55,475 nt of DNA from CAZSAK01 sp964605155 (GTDB taxonomy: Bacteria > Pseudomonadota > Gammaproteobacteria > SZUA-140): assembly GCA_964605155.1 (NCBI GenBank), contig CAZSAK010000018.1, positions 1 through 55,475 on the forward strand. The letters run 5' to 3'. Each line of letters starts with the position of its first letter. Positions within the stretch are counted from its first letter, which is position 1. The position numbers and the translations under genes are program-made. This document shows positions 42,772-49,807 of this stretch, one piece after another. The notes beneath the pieces are model-generated. The model was not told where the DNA came from and ran no database searches. It saw only the letters and a program-made list of their open reading frames with translations.

Positions 42772-43530
42772 CTAATCGATATAGATCATCCTGCGTGTCA
42801 TGCCGCCGTCGACGATGAAGTTGGCGCCGGTGATGAAACCCGCCTCAGCCGATATCAGGTAATCCACCAGCCCCGCGATATCTTCAGGCACACCTACCCT
42901 GCCGGCAGGATGTTGCAGTCGATCCTGTTCGCTATGTCGAGGCGTGATACGATCGCGTTCCTTTTTCCATTCGCCCGTTTCGATCCAGCCCGGCGCGATA
43001 CAGTTCACCCGCACTTCTGGACCGAGACTCACCGCCAGCGAATGGGTTAGCGCGACGATGCCGCCCTTCGATGCCGCATAGGCTTCTGTATCCGGCTCGG
43101 ACATCAGCGCCCGTGTCGAGGCGATATTGACGATGGCGCCTTGCGTCTGTTTCAGATGCGGCGCGGCATACTTGCTGCAAAGGAAGGTACCGGTGAGGTT
43201 GACGCCGATAACGGCATGCCAGTCATCCAATGTGACATCGTCGAGTGACCTGAAGCGGGAGATCCCGGCGTTATTCATCAGGACATCGATATATTGGTAG
43301 CGCTCCAGCGTCTCGTCGATCAGTCGACGCACTTGCTCCTCGCTGGAGACATCGCATGAAACAAAGTGGATATTACCTATCAGCTCGTATTCACTGACAG
43401 TTTCCTCCCCCGCCTCCTTATCCGTATCGGCGATCACCACATTCATGCCTTTACCCAGCAGGCGTCGCGCCGTCGCCTTGCCGATGCCCTGCGCCCCGCC
43501 GGTAATGATGGCTATGAGGGGCCTTGTCAC
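42772..43530 (-). CDS. Short-chain dehydrogenase/reductase
   Basis: A 252-residue classical SDR. The cofactor motif is IITGGAQGIGKATARRLLG (TGxxxGIG), NNAGIS is the fold-stabilising block, and the active site is YAASKGG. The acidic ADTDKE after the second strand favours NAD over NADP. The GTG at 43530 is chosen because AGGAG lies just upstream; the frame is open to 43557. The substrate is unknown. First gene of the SDR-cupin-yjbQ operon. Confidence 0.88.
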   Translation of the reverse strand: MTRPLIAIITGGAQGIGKATARRLLGKGMNVVIADTDKEAGEETVSEYELIGNIHFVSCDVSSEEQVRRLIDETLERYQYIDVLMNNAGISRFRSLDDVTLDDWHAVIGVNLTGTFLCSKYAAPHLKQTQGAIVNIASTRALMSEPDTEAYAASKGGIVALTHSLAVSLGPEVRVNCIAPGWIETGEWKKERDRITPRHSEQDRLQHPAGRVGVPEDIAGLVDYLISAEAGFITGANFIVDGGMTRRMIYID

Positions 43531-43652
43531 CACTCTGCTCCTGTAGCCGGGCAGCACCGGCCTCCAGGGCGGCCGGAATAATCAGGAACGGGCATGGCAT
43601 CAGTCCTCATATGGGCTAGAATATCGGTATCAACCTCACTGGATCAACTATC

Positions 43653-43964
43653 ATGCAACACGAATTAGACCCGATCGTGGACCAATGGTACATGCATCGT
43701 GACAAGGGACAGCGGTTTGTCGTGACTGCCGTCGATGAGAACGAGAATACGGTTGAAATACAGCATTTTGATGGTGACATCGAAGAATTCAGTCTGGATG
43801 ATTGGTACGACCTCGATATAGAACTCAGCGAGGAGCCGGAAAACTGGAGTGGTGCGCTGGATATCGCCGAAACCGATGATCTGGGCACCGAAGTGACCGA
43901 TACCACGGAAGACGACTGGATGGAACCCATGGAGGAAATCCATCCTCCCGGAAACAAGAGGTGA
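43653..43964 (+). CDS. Small acidic protein (DUF6763-like)
   Basis: A 103-residue very acidic cytoplasmic protein. It opens with ELDPIVDQWYMHRDKGQRF and continues with VTAVDENENTVEIQHFDGD and LDDWYDLDIE. This pattern recurs in a small gammaproteobacterial family with no known function; I am fairly but not fully sure of the DUF number. The compact N-terminal half looks beta-rich like an SH3-type fold, while the C-terminal 35 residues are acidic and probably disordered. It is 42 bp upstream of another small gene. Confidence 0.75.
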   Translation: MQHELDPIVDQWYMHRDKGQRFVVTAVDENENTVEIQHFDGDIEEFSLDDWYDLDIELSEEPENWSGALDIAETDDLGTEVTDTTEDDWMEPMEEIHPPGNKR

Positions 43965-44006
43965 ACTCAGGTACAACCAGCATATAGATAATTGGAGGAC
44001 AAAACC

Positions 44007-44255
44007 ATGACGACAATGCATCGCCCCCGGATGGTTGGCGTACCGGATCCGGAGTTAAAGACCTCACCCATCCTAGAAGAAACCGACGATGACTACGAAC
44101 TGATTGCACAGAGTGTTGAAGAACAGCAAACCTGTTATTTCAATAACATGACCTATGTAGACGGCGACTATGTCTGCAGTGGCAGCGGCGCCTTGCTGCG
44201 CTGTGAAAAGGGTCTATGGGTCAGAAAAGGCAGTTGCGATCCGGATAATCCCTGA
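44007..44255 (+). CDS. Small cysteine-containing protein of unknown function
   Basis: An 82-residue protein with no signal peptide. The ATG at 44007 follows TTGGAGG at 43991-43997. The first 40 residues are polar and acidic. The C-terminal half is a compact cysteine module: TCYFNNMTYVDGDYVCSGSG, then LLRCEKGLWVRKGSC, four cysteines in all. The module resembles short DUF1496-type or sushi-like disulphide domains seen in exported proteins, which is odd without a leader. It probably shares a transcript with the acidic protein 42 bp upstream. Confidence 0.65.
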   Translation: MTTMHRPRMVGVPDPELKTSPILEETDDDYELIAQSVEEQQTCYFNNMTYVDGDYVCSGSGALLRCEKGLWVRKGSCDPDNP

Positions 44256-44323
44256 AATCAATTATCGTCAGGCGTGTCCGCATGAACGTAATGGATCACT
44301 GCAGGTTGACTATCCGATAAATG

Positions 44324-44357
44324 AAAAAGGCCGGAATCATTTAACATGATTCCGGCC
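44324..44357 (-). terminator. Terminator of mini membrane protein gene A
   Basis: GGCCGGAATCAT (44329-44340) pairs perfectly with ATGATTCCGGCC (44346-44357) around a five-base loop; on the minus strand it is followed by TTTTTCATTT. It lies about 70 bases past the stop of gene A. It may also slow plus-strand transcripts from 43653-44255. Confidence 0.9.
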
Positions 44358-44427
44358 CTTCCATCCTTAATGTGTGAGTATCCGATTTCTAAAGGTGGAT
44401 GTACGGCCTTTAAAAATCAGATATCAA

Positions 44428-44514
44428 CTAGATGGTGCTGACGTAATGAGAAATAAGACCAATCACCATTACGATCGCAAAAAGACCAATAACGAGACTT
44501 AATTTTTCTTCCAC
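44428..44514 (-). CDS. 28-residue mini membrane protein A
   Basis: A GTG at 44514 preceded by GGGGAGG opens 28 codons ending in TAG. The peptide begins VEEKLSLV, has one hydrophobic helix (about 5-22) and ends LISHYVSTI. It is one of three homologous genes in a row. Residues shared by all three are E2, L5, S6, L7, L11, A13, I14, V17, L20, I21, H23, Y24, T27 and I28. The acidic/basic N terminus and polar HY end suggest one membrane pass. It has its own terminator. No named family is recognised; size recalls CydX, KdpF or TisB, but the sequences do not match. Confidence 0.75.
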   Translation of the reverse strand: MEEKLSLVIGLFAIVMVIGLISHYVSTI

Positions 44515-44585
44515 CTGATACCTCCCCGTTTGTCTGTTTTATAAGAAGTGTTTGGATTATGGTTTTATCAAGTGCCCCATGAGTG

Positions 44586-44601
44586 AGACAAAAAAACCAT
44601 A
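44586..44601 (-). promoter_or_regulatory. Shared upstream element of gene A
   Basis: AGACAAAAAAACCATA on the plus strand, identical over 16 bases to 44940-44955 upstream of gene B. It lies 72 bases upstream of the gene A start (65 for B). An inverted partner TTATGGTTTTAT is at 44557-44568. It may be an operator or promoter part. Confidence 0.6.
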
Positions 44602-44704
44602 CCAAGCAAGTAAGATATACGCAAGTTTTTTCACGCTAATCACTTATTTTTATTATGGTTTTTCGCTGGATACAACCACTCACCCGTTAGGGAAATTCAC
44701 ATAT

Positions 44705-44744
44705 AAACAAAGGGCCGGGACTTTCCATATAGTCCCGGCCCTTT
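44705..44744 (-). terminator. Terminator of mini membrane protein gene B
   Basis: AAAGGGCCGGGACT (44709-44722) pairs with AGTCCCGGCCCTTT (44731-44744), eight-base loop. The A and T flanks allow use in both directions. It lies 45 bases past the stop of gene B, and its GGGCCGG core resembles the terminators of genes A and C. Confidence 0.9.
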
Positions 44745-44788
44745 TGAGAATTTTTTAGATTATCCTTGGTTTGCTAGCCTTGATTAGC

Positions 44789-44875
44789 TTAGATAGTGGT
44801 GTAGTAATGGACGATCAATGCAAGCACAAACAGGATAGCAAGCAGGTTTGCAAGCAGGCTTAGATTCTTTTCCAC
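44789..44875 (-). CDS. 28-residue mini membrane protein B
   Basis: A GTG at 44875 sits eight bases after AAGGAGG, a near-perfect ribosome site (AAGGAGGTGAT). The 28 codons end in TAA. The peptide starts VEKNLSLL, has one hydrophobic helix rich in Leu and Ala and ends LIVHYYTTI. An ATG two codons upstream is too close to the ribosome site. It is homologous to genes A and C, with the same length. The hydrophobic core has changed more than the ends, which suggests that the EKxLSL and HYxTTI ends matter most. Confidence 0.77.
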   Translation of the reverse strand: MEKNLSLLANLLAILFVLALIVHYYTTI

Positions 44876-44939
44876 CGTCATCACCTCCTTGTATGTTTAC
44901 TGGTCTGGATAAATCTGCTGTATAGCCTTAATAATACAA

Positions 44940-44955
44940 AGACAAAAAAACCATA
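44940..44955 (-). promoter_or_regulatory. Shared upstream element of gene B
   Basis: The second exact copy of AGACAAAAAAACCATA, 65 bases upstream of gene B. Two further related sites, CTATGGTTAT near 45011 and AACCATAA near 45053, face each other about 35 bases apart further upstream. Confidence 0.6.
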
Positions 44956-45166
44956 ACGAATATTCGATCAAGATGACAAGATCTATTTAGGGGCTATTCC
45001 CTTAAACAATCTATGGTTATGACTATTAAACGAGTCAAAGACATTGATAACAAACCATAAAGACCATCATTTTCCATTTGGTCATATAAGCAATCAGTGA
45101 AACTACCAAGTGGAGATATTGATCCTGGATAGCCAGAACCACGAGGCGGGGGTAAAAATTACAGGC

Positions 45167-45204
45167 AAACAAAAGGGCCAGGATCTGTATGTGATGCTGG
45201 CCCT
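45167..45204 (-). terminator. Terminator of mini membrane protein gene C
   Basis: AGGGCCAGGATC (45174-45185) pairs with GATGCTGGCCCT (45193-45204) with one mismatch, then TTTGTTTG on the minus strand. It lies 27 bases past the stop of gene C. Confidence 0.82.
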
Positions 45205-45230
45205 GCTAATTATGTGTATTGATCAGATTT

Positions 45231-45317
45231 TCAGATTGTTGTGATGTAGTGTGCTATCAGGCTTAAGACAAAAATGATTGCACCAAGAATAGCGACAAGG
45301 CTCAGTTTCTCTTCCAT
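45231..45317 (-). CDS. 28-residue mini membrane protein C
   Basis: An ATG at 45317 follows GAGGAG by nine bases; 28 codons end in TGA. The peptide starts MEEKLSLV and ends LIAHYITTI around one hydrophobic helix. Against gene A, 17 of residues 2-28 are identical, but 11 of those 17 use a different codon, which points to selection on the protein. It is the only copy with ATG. It is transcribed separately from VanZ, which ends 190 bp upstream on the same strand, and has a long palindrome in its upstream region. Confidence 0.78.
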   Translation of the reverse strand: MEEKLSLVAILGAIIFVLSLIAHYITTI

Positions 45318-45339
45318 TGTAGTATCTCCTCACTTGTTT

Positions 45340-45381
45340 AAGGGTTTTAATACCTTAATTTAAATAAGGTAATAAAACCTT
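45340..45381. promoter_or_regulatory. Palindrome upstream of gene C
   Basis: AAGGGTTTTAATACCTTA (45340-45357) and TAAGGTAATAAAACCTT (45365-45381) are inverted repeats with one inserted base and one mismatch, around ATTTAAA. It starts 23 bases before the gene C start codon and contains AAAACC-TTA, like the AAAACCATA elements of genes A and B. Operator or leader-RNA stem; undecided. Confidence 0.6.
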
Positions 45382-45506
45382 ATCATTTGCGAGGTATTAT
45401 GGCAAGTATTTCCTATATTTCAAATACATGTTATGCAAGGTCGATATGCCATGCGACTATATGACATTGTTTTTATTGATAATATATGTTTGTGCGGAGA
45501 TGGCCC

Positions 45507-46508
45507 TCACCTGCCGGGTTTGCGAATCGTGCCCTTTTTTAACATGTAGATACACCCCAGCCATGCGCCGACCGCCCCTCCAAGGGTGTTGAGGATCAAG
45601 TCCTCGATACCGGGGTGGCGCCAGGGTAAAAACATCTGCATGGCCTCGATCACCAGACTGACCCCCAGGCAAATGATCGCGGTTCGCAGGATGCTTCCCG
45701 GTCCAGGGAACAGGATGACGATAAGCGCTCCCAACGGCATAAAGCCGAATAGATTGATGACCCAGTCCTTGACCACGTCCGGTGAGTAATACTGATGATA
45801 GAAGGGAATCGGGCGTGCGGTATCCGGTTTCAGTCGCAGGTAATATGACGTCGGTATTTCCAGTACACCGGGCACGAGATAATCCACTGCTTTCCCATCC
45901 ACCGTGATAATCGCCTGATAGATCATGCCCAGCCATGGTCGATCGAAGGTAATTTCATTACCCAGTGCCAGGCGATAATCGCGCGCCCAGGTGTCAAACG
46001 CGTTGGCGGGGAGTTCTGCAATCAACCGGTATACATCGTCTATCGTGACCTTCAGTTGGCCCGTCTTGATAGCCACTGATAATGCATGCCGACCCAGATC
46101 GGTAAACACATCCGATATGACAAATGCTGGTGTACCATTATAGGTATTCCTGGAACGGCGCACCCTGACTACCAGATCCTTGTCCTGTTGACCGATGGTG
46201 AGATTCCTGAAACCGGTGTTAGAAGAGATGGTCAGGATGCGGGCCGGCCCCGTTTGATCAATCGTCGCCGGTTGTATCTCAAGCATGATCTCAAGAGATG
46301 CGCTGTCGATCGCATCAACCAGCCAGGCAGGTGCCCGCCGTGTATATGCGATACCCGGCGCCGGGAATATCAGAACTTCATCTGCTTTCAAATCGGCGTT
46401 GTTATCAAACTCCGGAAGCGGGTGGACAGGATAATAGCCGATGAACCAGTATACCAGGATCACACAGGCGAGGATGATCGGCTTTATGACTGTCGTATTG
46501 ATACTCAT
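45507..46508 (-). CDS. LamG-like / VanZ-like membrane protein
   Basis: A 333-residue protein. An N-terminal membrane helix (about 9-27) is followed by a beta-rich periplasmic domain (about 40-225) of the LamG/concanavalin type. Then comes a VanZ-like unit of four helices (about 245-325): VVKDWVINLFGFMPLGALIVIL, SLVIEAMQMFLPWRHPGIEDL (ends given) and LNTLGGAVGAWLG. VanZ-like domains occur widely and are not by themselves a sign of glycopeptide resistance. The combination suggests a cell-surface or polysaccharide-related role, but none is proven. Confidence 0.82.
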   Translation of the reverse strand: MSINTTVIKPIILACVILVYWFIGYYPVHPLPEFDNNADLKADEVLIFPAPGIAYTRRAPAWLVDAIDSASLEIMLEIQPATIDQTGPARILTISSNTGFRNLTIGQQDKDLVVRVRRSRNTYNGTPAFVISDVFTDLGRHALSVAIKTGQLKVTIDDVYRLIAELPANAFDTWARDYRLALGNEITFDRPWLGMIYQAIITVDGKAVDYLVPGVLEIPTSYYLRLKPDTARPIPFYHQYYSPDVVKDWVINLFGFMPLGALIVILFPGPGSILRTAIICLGVSLVIEAMQMFLPWRHPGIEDLILNTLGGAVGAWLGCIYMLKKGTIRKPGR

Positions 46509-46734
46509 CAGCTTCGGAACATCTGTTAATCAGCCTGTATTATAAACAGGATAATACAGCAACGATCCCGGACCCGGTATCTACAGAAAGTGAGTCACTG
46601 CAGATCACTACTGTATGAACATTTACCGGAACTGAGGGTCTTAAGTCATGACTGTATCGGCAGGCGCTGATGTATTGACCGAGACGTAGTGGATATTTTT
46701 GTATAACATAGACCAAAGGAAACCAGGTAACCCC

Positions 46735-47253
46735 ATGGCCGAACATACTAATACCAATGTATCAATCAACCAGTCCGTCGCCATACTCGTCGATGGCAAT
46801 AACATCGAACGCAGTATTCACGAGGAAGTGGGCACCCGCAATACGATGATCAACTTCGACACCCTGATTCCCCGGCTGCTCGACAACCGCGGGCTTAACC
46901 GCCTGGTCTATTTCCGGGAAGGCAAACAGATCTCCAGCAAGCTCGAAGAACGCCTGCACAGCCATTACCACGGTTCAGTACAGGCATGCCACAAAAGCGC
47001 GGATATCCCGCTCACCATCAAGGCCACGCAACTGTCAGGCAAGGTTGATACGATCATCATCATGTCCGGTGACTCGGATTACGTCGAACTCGTCATGCAT
47101 CTCAAGGGCGAAGGCGTTCGCGTCGAGATCGCGGCCGTCGCCAAGACGACCTCACGCATGCTGATCGAGGCCGCCGATTATTTTCACGAAATCACCAAGG
47201 AAGACTGGTTCACCCTCCCTGCAAGAAAGGGGGCGCGCAAAAAACGCGGCTAG
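46735..47253 (+). CDS. NYN domain protein (LabA/DUF88-like ribonuclease fold)
   Basis: A 172-residue protein with a PIN-like NYN fold. The first acidic block is VAILVDGNNIERSI and the second is VDTIIIMSGDSDYVELV, with the family's aspartates. EGVRVEIAAVAKTTSRMLIEAADYF completes the fold (given near 125-150), and the tail is basic (ARKGARKKRG). Members of this family are predicted or shown to act on RNA. The ATG at 46735 is used; a frame start at 46699 has no better ribosome site. It stands alone, without an antitoxin-like partner. Confidence 0.85.
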   Translation: MAEHTNTNVSINQSVAILVDGNNIERSIHEEVGTRNTMINFDTLIPRLLDNRGLNRLVYFREGKQISSKLEERLHSHYHGSVQACHKSADIPLTIKATQLSGKVDTIIIMSGDSDYVELVMHLKGEGVRVEIAAVAKTTSRMLIEAADYFHEITKEDWFTLPARKGARKKRG

Positions 47254-47364
47254 ACGGTTTAAAACCTGCAGCGCTGCTGGGCACCGGCAACGAGCCGTCA
47301 CGCTAGCGTGGACTTACGCCCTGCGTTATTCTTTATGTATGACCACCTGCATAGAGGTTCACGG

Positions 47365-48522
47365 ATGACATTCTCTCGTCTTTTTGCCGCTTCCATCCCG
47401 CTGTTATTATTCTGCGCGATACCCGCTACCGGCGCCTTTGCCGATAACGACAAGTTATCCGACGAATTCGGCGAGCAGGTGATCCGCGAAGGGGTAATCA
47501 ACCAGGACATCTACCTTGCCGGCGAGCGTGTGGAGGTGCGTGCCCGTGTAAACGGCGACGTTGTCGCTGGAGGCGGTCAGGTACTCATAGAAAACCAGGT
47601 CAACGGCGATGTCATCGCCGTGGGCGGCCGGGTCGACATCCGGGCACAGGTATTTGACGATGTGCGCGCGGCGGGCGGTGAGATCACAATCAGCAACCGA
47701 GTCAACGGCGATGTCATAGCAGCCGGAGGCCATATACGACTGGATGAGTCGGCTGCGGTCGGCGATCGTGCCTGGCTCGCGGGTGGCGAGATCGATGTCG
47801 ACGGGCTCGTTGACAAGGAACTGCGCGCGGCGGGTGGTGAAATCGTTCTGTCCGGATTGATCAACGGCGATGTCACACTGATCGCCGATTCCATACACAT
47901 CCTGCCGACAGCCCGTATTACGGGAAACCTGGTATACCGCAGCGCGGAAACGGCGGATATCTCCGATCAGGCACTGATTGCAGGTAATGTTACCCGGCTG
48001 CCCATGGAACATGCAGAGGAATACGGAATCCATGGAGGAACACTGATCGGATTACTGGCGCTATTCGTGGCCGGGACCGCGTTATATCTGATCTATCCCC
48101 ATTTCTCCCACGCCACACTGCGTATACTCAGAGAACGACCTGGTGTGAGTCTCGGCCTGGGACTGGTGGTGCTGTTTGTCACACCGCCGGTGATCATGAT
48201 ATTGATGGCCACGGTGATCGGCAGCGTACTGGGCATCGTGTCCCTGTTGCTGTATCCACTCACGCTGCTGATGGGATTCCTTGCGGGGATGCTGTTCTTC
48301 GGTGATCTGCTGTTGCGCCTGATACAAAAATCACATGACCCGACCCGCGGCAGACGTGTGGCATCGCTGGCTGCATCCCTGTTCATCGTGTGGCTGGCGG
48401 GATTCCTGCCGTTGCTCGGCGGGTTGTTGGTGTTTGCGGCGACCCTGCTCGGCAGTGGTGCACTGATTCTGCAGACGCACAAGATGTACAAGGCATTCCG
48501 CAGAGTGGAATCCGGGGCTTGA
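47365..48522 (+). CDS. Bactofilin-like repeat protein with membrane domain
   Basis: A 385-residue protein. A signal peptide (about 1-27) is followed by a right-handed beta-helix (about 40-215) of short repeats such as VNGDVVAGGGQVLIENQ, VNGDVIAVGGRVDIRAQ and VNGDVIAAGGHIRLDES, as in polymer-forming bactofilin-like proteins. The C-terminal half has four membrane helices (about 230-370). The ATG at 47365 is preceded by AGAGG. Bactofilins proper are cytoplasmic; here the leader puts the beta-helix in the periplasm. The stop overlaps the next start (TGATG). Confidence 0.82.
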   Translation: MTFSRLFAASIPLLLFCAIPATGAFADNDKLSDEFGEQVIREGVINQDIYLAGERVEVRARVNGDVVAGGGQVLIENQVNGDVIAVGGRVDIRAQVFDDVRAAGGEITISNRVNGDVIAAGGHIRLDESAAVGDRAWLAGGEIDVDGLVDKELRAAGGEIVLSGLINGDVTLIADSIHILPTARITGNLVYRSAETADISDQALIAGNVTRLPMEHAEEYGIHGGTLIGLLALFVAGTALYLIYPHFSHATLRILRERPGVSLGLGLVVLFVTPPVIMILMATVIGSVLGIVSLLLYPLTLLMGFLAGMLFFGDLLLRLIQKSHDPTRGRRVASLAASLFIVWLAGFLPLLGGLLVFAATLLGSGALILQTHKMYKAFRRVESGA

Positions 48523-48845
48523 TGCCTGACCAGTCAAACAACCGGCCTGACTTGCAGACAATGGAAGCAACATCAGTCGAAGACAATTGGCGAACACGCG
48601 GCTACAGCTGCGATATCTGGACGGACCCGCCGGGTCGGGCCTGGCGGGACTTTGTTCACGACACCGATGAACTGCTTATGCTCATCGACGGCGAAATCGA
48701 AGTGCACCTTGGTGGCAAGGTATTCCGGCCTGCCATCGGCGAGGAAATTTTCATACCCGCCGGGCAGGCGCACACCGTCATCAATGTCGGCACGATGACC
48801 AACCATTGGTTTTATGGTTACAGGAAAGGACTCTCAAGTGGATGA
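48522..48845 (+). CDS. Cupin-domain protein
   Basis: A 107-residue single cupin. The core reads DELLMLIDGEIEVHLGGKVF and GEEIFIPAGQAHTVINVG; the first motif lacks the usual histidine pair and has Asp/Glu, so metal binding may be altered. The ATG overlaps the TGA of the bactofilin-like gene, so they are probably coupled. The last 12 bases overlap the end of the convergent DUF427 gene. Confidence 0.8.
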   Translation: MPDQSNNRPDLQTMEATSVEDNWRTRGYSCDIWTDPPGRAWRDFVHDTDELLMLIDGEIEVHLGGKVFRPAIGEEIFIPAGQAHTVINVGTMTNHWFYGYRKGLSSG

Positions 48846-49622
48846 CCACGGTGTAATGGGACACTGCTGCAGGTCACCATCGACATAGATGTCCGTCTTC
48901 TCGTTGAAAAAGCACATCAACCCCTTGATCCTGGGATTTTCCGCAATCGGATCGTTATAGCTCCAGACGATATTCTCCAGCGTTCGTTCCCCGGTCTTAA
49001 CTGACCAGTAAGATGCGATACCCTTATAGGGACAGCGGGTTGTGTGATCGGTCGGCACGAGCAGATCCAGAGATACATCCTGTGGTGGGATGTAATAACG
49101 CACGGGCAAGCCGGTTTCGAACAAGAGATACGGCTGTCGCGTATCGGCCAGCTGCTGCCCGTTGACGACCACTCGCACGTGCCGCGAGCTTTTCAACACG
49201 TCCACCCGCTTGTAGGGATCACGGGCATGGACAAACACCTCTTCCTCCTCTTCCAACCAGGCATCCATCACGCCCCATTCGAACGAGATATAATCTTTCA
49301 AATCGTTCTGTTCCGGTGGTGGCTTAACGTAACTCCATGCAGCCTTGCCGGCAATCTGTCCATTCACCTCAACGTTCCAGCTTCGTATCGACGGATCATC
49401 ATTTTCAACCGCTTTCAGAATATCCATGCATACAGCTTCACGGGGGAAATAATAGGTGGGCAGGCGCCCGCGACCGTATTGACGCAACAACAGGACATGT
49501 TTACTGTCTGCAATGATTTCACCGTTGAATTTTACCCGCACCCAGCGGGGACTGGGTTCCACCAGCGGCCCTACCCTCAAACTTGAATAGGGATCTTCAG
49601 TATTTCCGGCTTGTTGTGACAT
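48834..49622 (-). CDS. Protein with two DUF427 domains
   Basis: A 262-residue protein made of two related halves, about 25-125 and 140-250. Each has the DUF427 pattern: a strand with VRVKFNGEIIADSKHVLLL / VRVVVNGQQLADTRQPYLL, then a tyrosine-proline segment (TYYFPREAV / RYYIPPQDV) and a tryptophan ending (AAWSYVKPP / IVWSYNDP). The family is common in bacteria and its function is not established. No leader; presumably cytoplasmic. It overlaps the cupin gene end-to-end by 12 bp. Confidence 0.9.
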   Translation of the reverse strand: MSQQAGNTEDPYSSLRVGPLVEPSPRWVRVKFNGEIIADSKHVLLLRQYGRGRLPTYYFPREAVCMDILKAVENDDPSIRSWNVEVNGQIAGKAAWSYVKPPPEQNDLKDYISFEWGVMDAWLEEEEEVFVHARDPYKRVDVLKSSRHVRVVVNGQQLADTRQPYLLFETGLPVRYYIPPQDVSLDLLVPTDHTTRCPYKGIASYWSVKTGERTLENIVWSYNDPIAENPRIKGLMCFFNEKTDIYVDGDLQQCPITPWSST

Positions 49623-49807
49623 CTGTAACCTCTGTTAATTCGAATAACCGCGAACAATCTGAGACGGCTCTTTCGTTACCTTGCGTTTGATTGTCGAATA
49701 TTCAAGATACACAACAATACAACCTGGCATCACATTATGAAAATGCCTTTGCCGCTGGAGGTAAAACCCAACCATTATGTACATGTCAGACATGTATCCG
49801 TACCTGG

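Noticed and set aside
44552..44758. 68-codon open frame on the plus strand
   Set aside because: It crosses the gene B terminator and the AAAACCATA elements and lacks a ribosome site; the minus-strand mini-genes explain the region better.
44428..45317. Known tiny membrane proteins (CydX, KdpF, TisB, Ibs, MgtS) as identity of the 28-residue genes
   Set aside because: Length and single helix are similar, but none has the ExxLSL...HYxTTI pattern as I know them, and no cyd, kdp or antisense toxin RNA gene is next to them.
45507..46508. Glycopeptide resistance through VanZ
   Set aside because: VanZ-like helices occur widely; there is no vanHAX, and the LamG-like domain points to another role.
46735..47253. 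NYN protein as the toxin of a toxin-antitoxin pair
   Set aside because: No small partner gene overlaps or adjoins it, and its neighbours have other likely roles.
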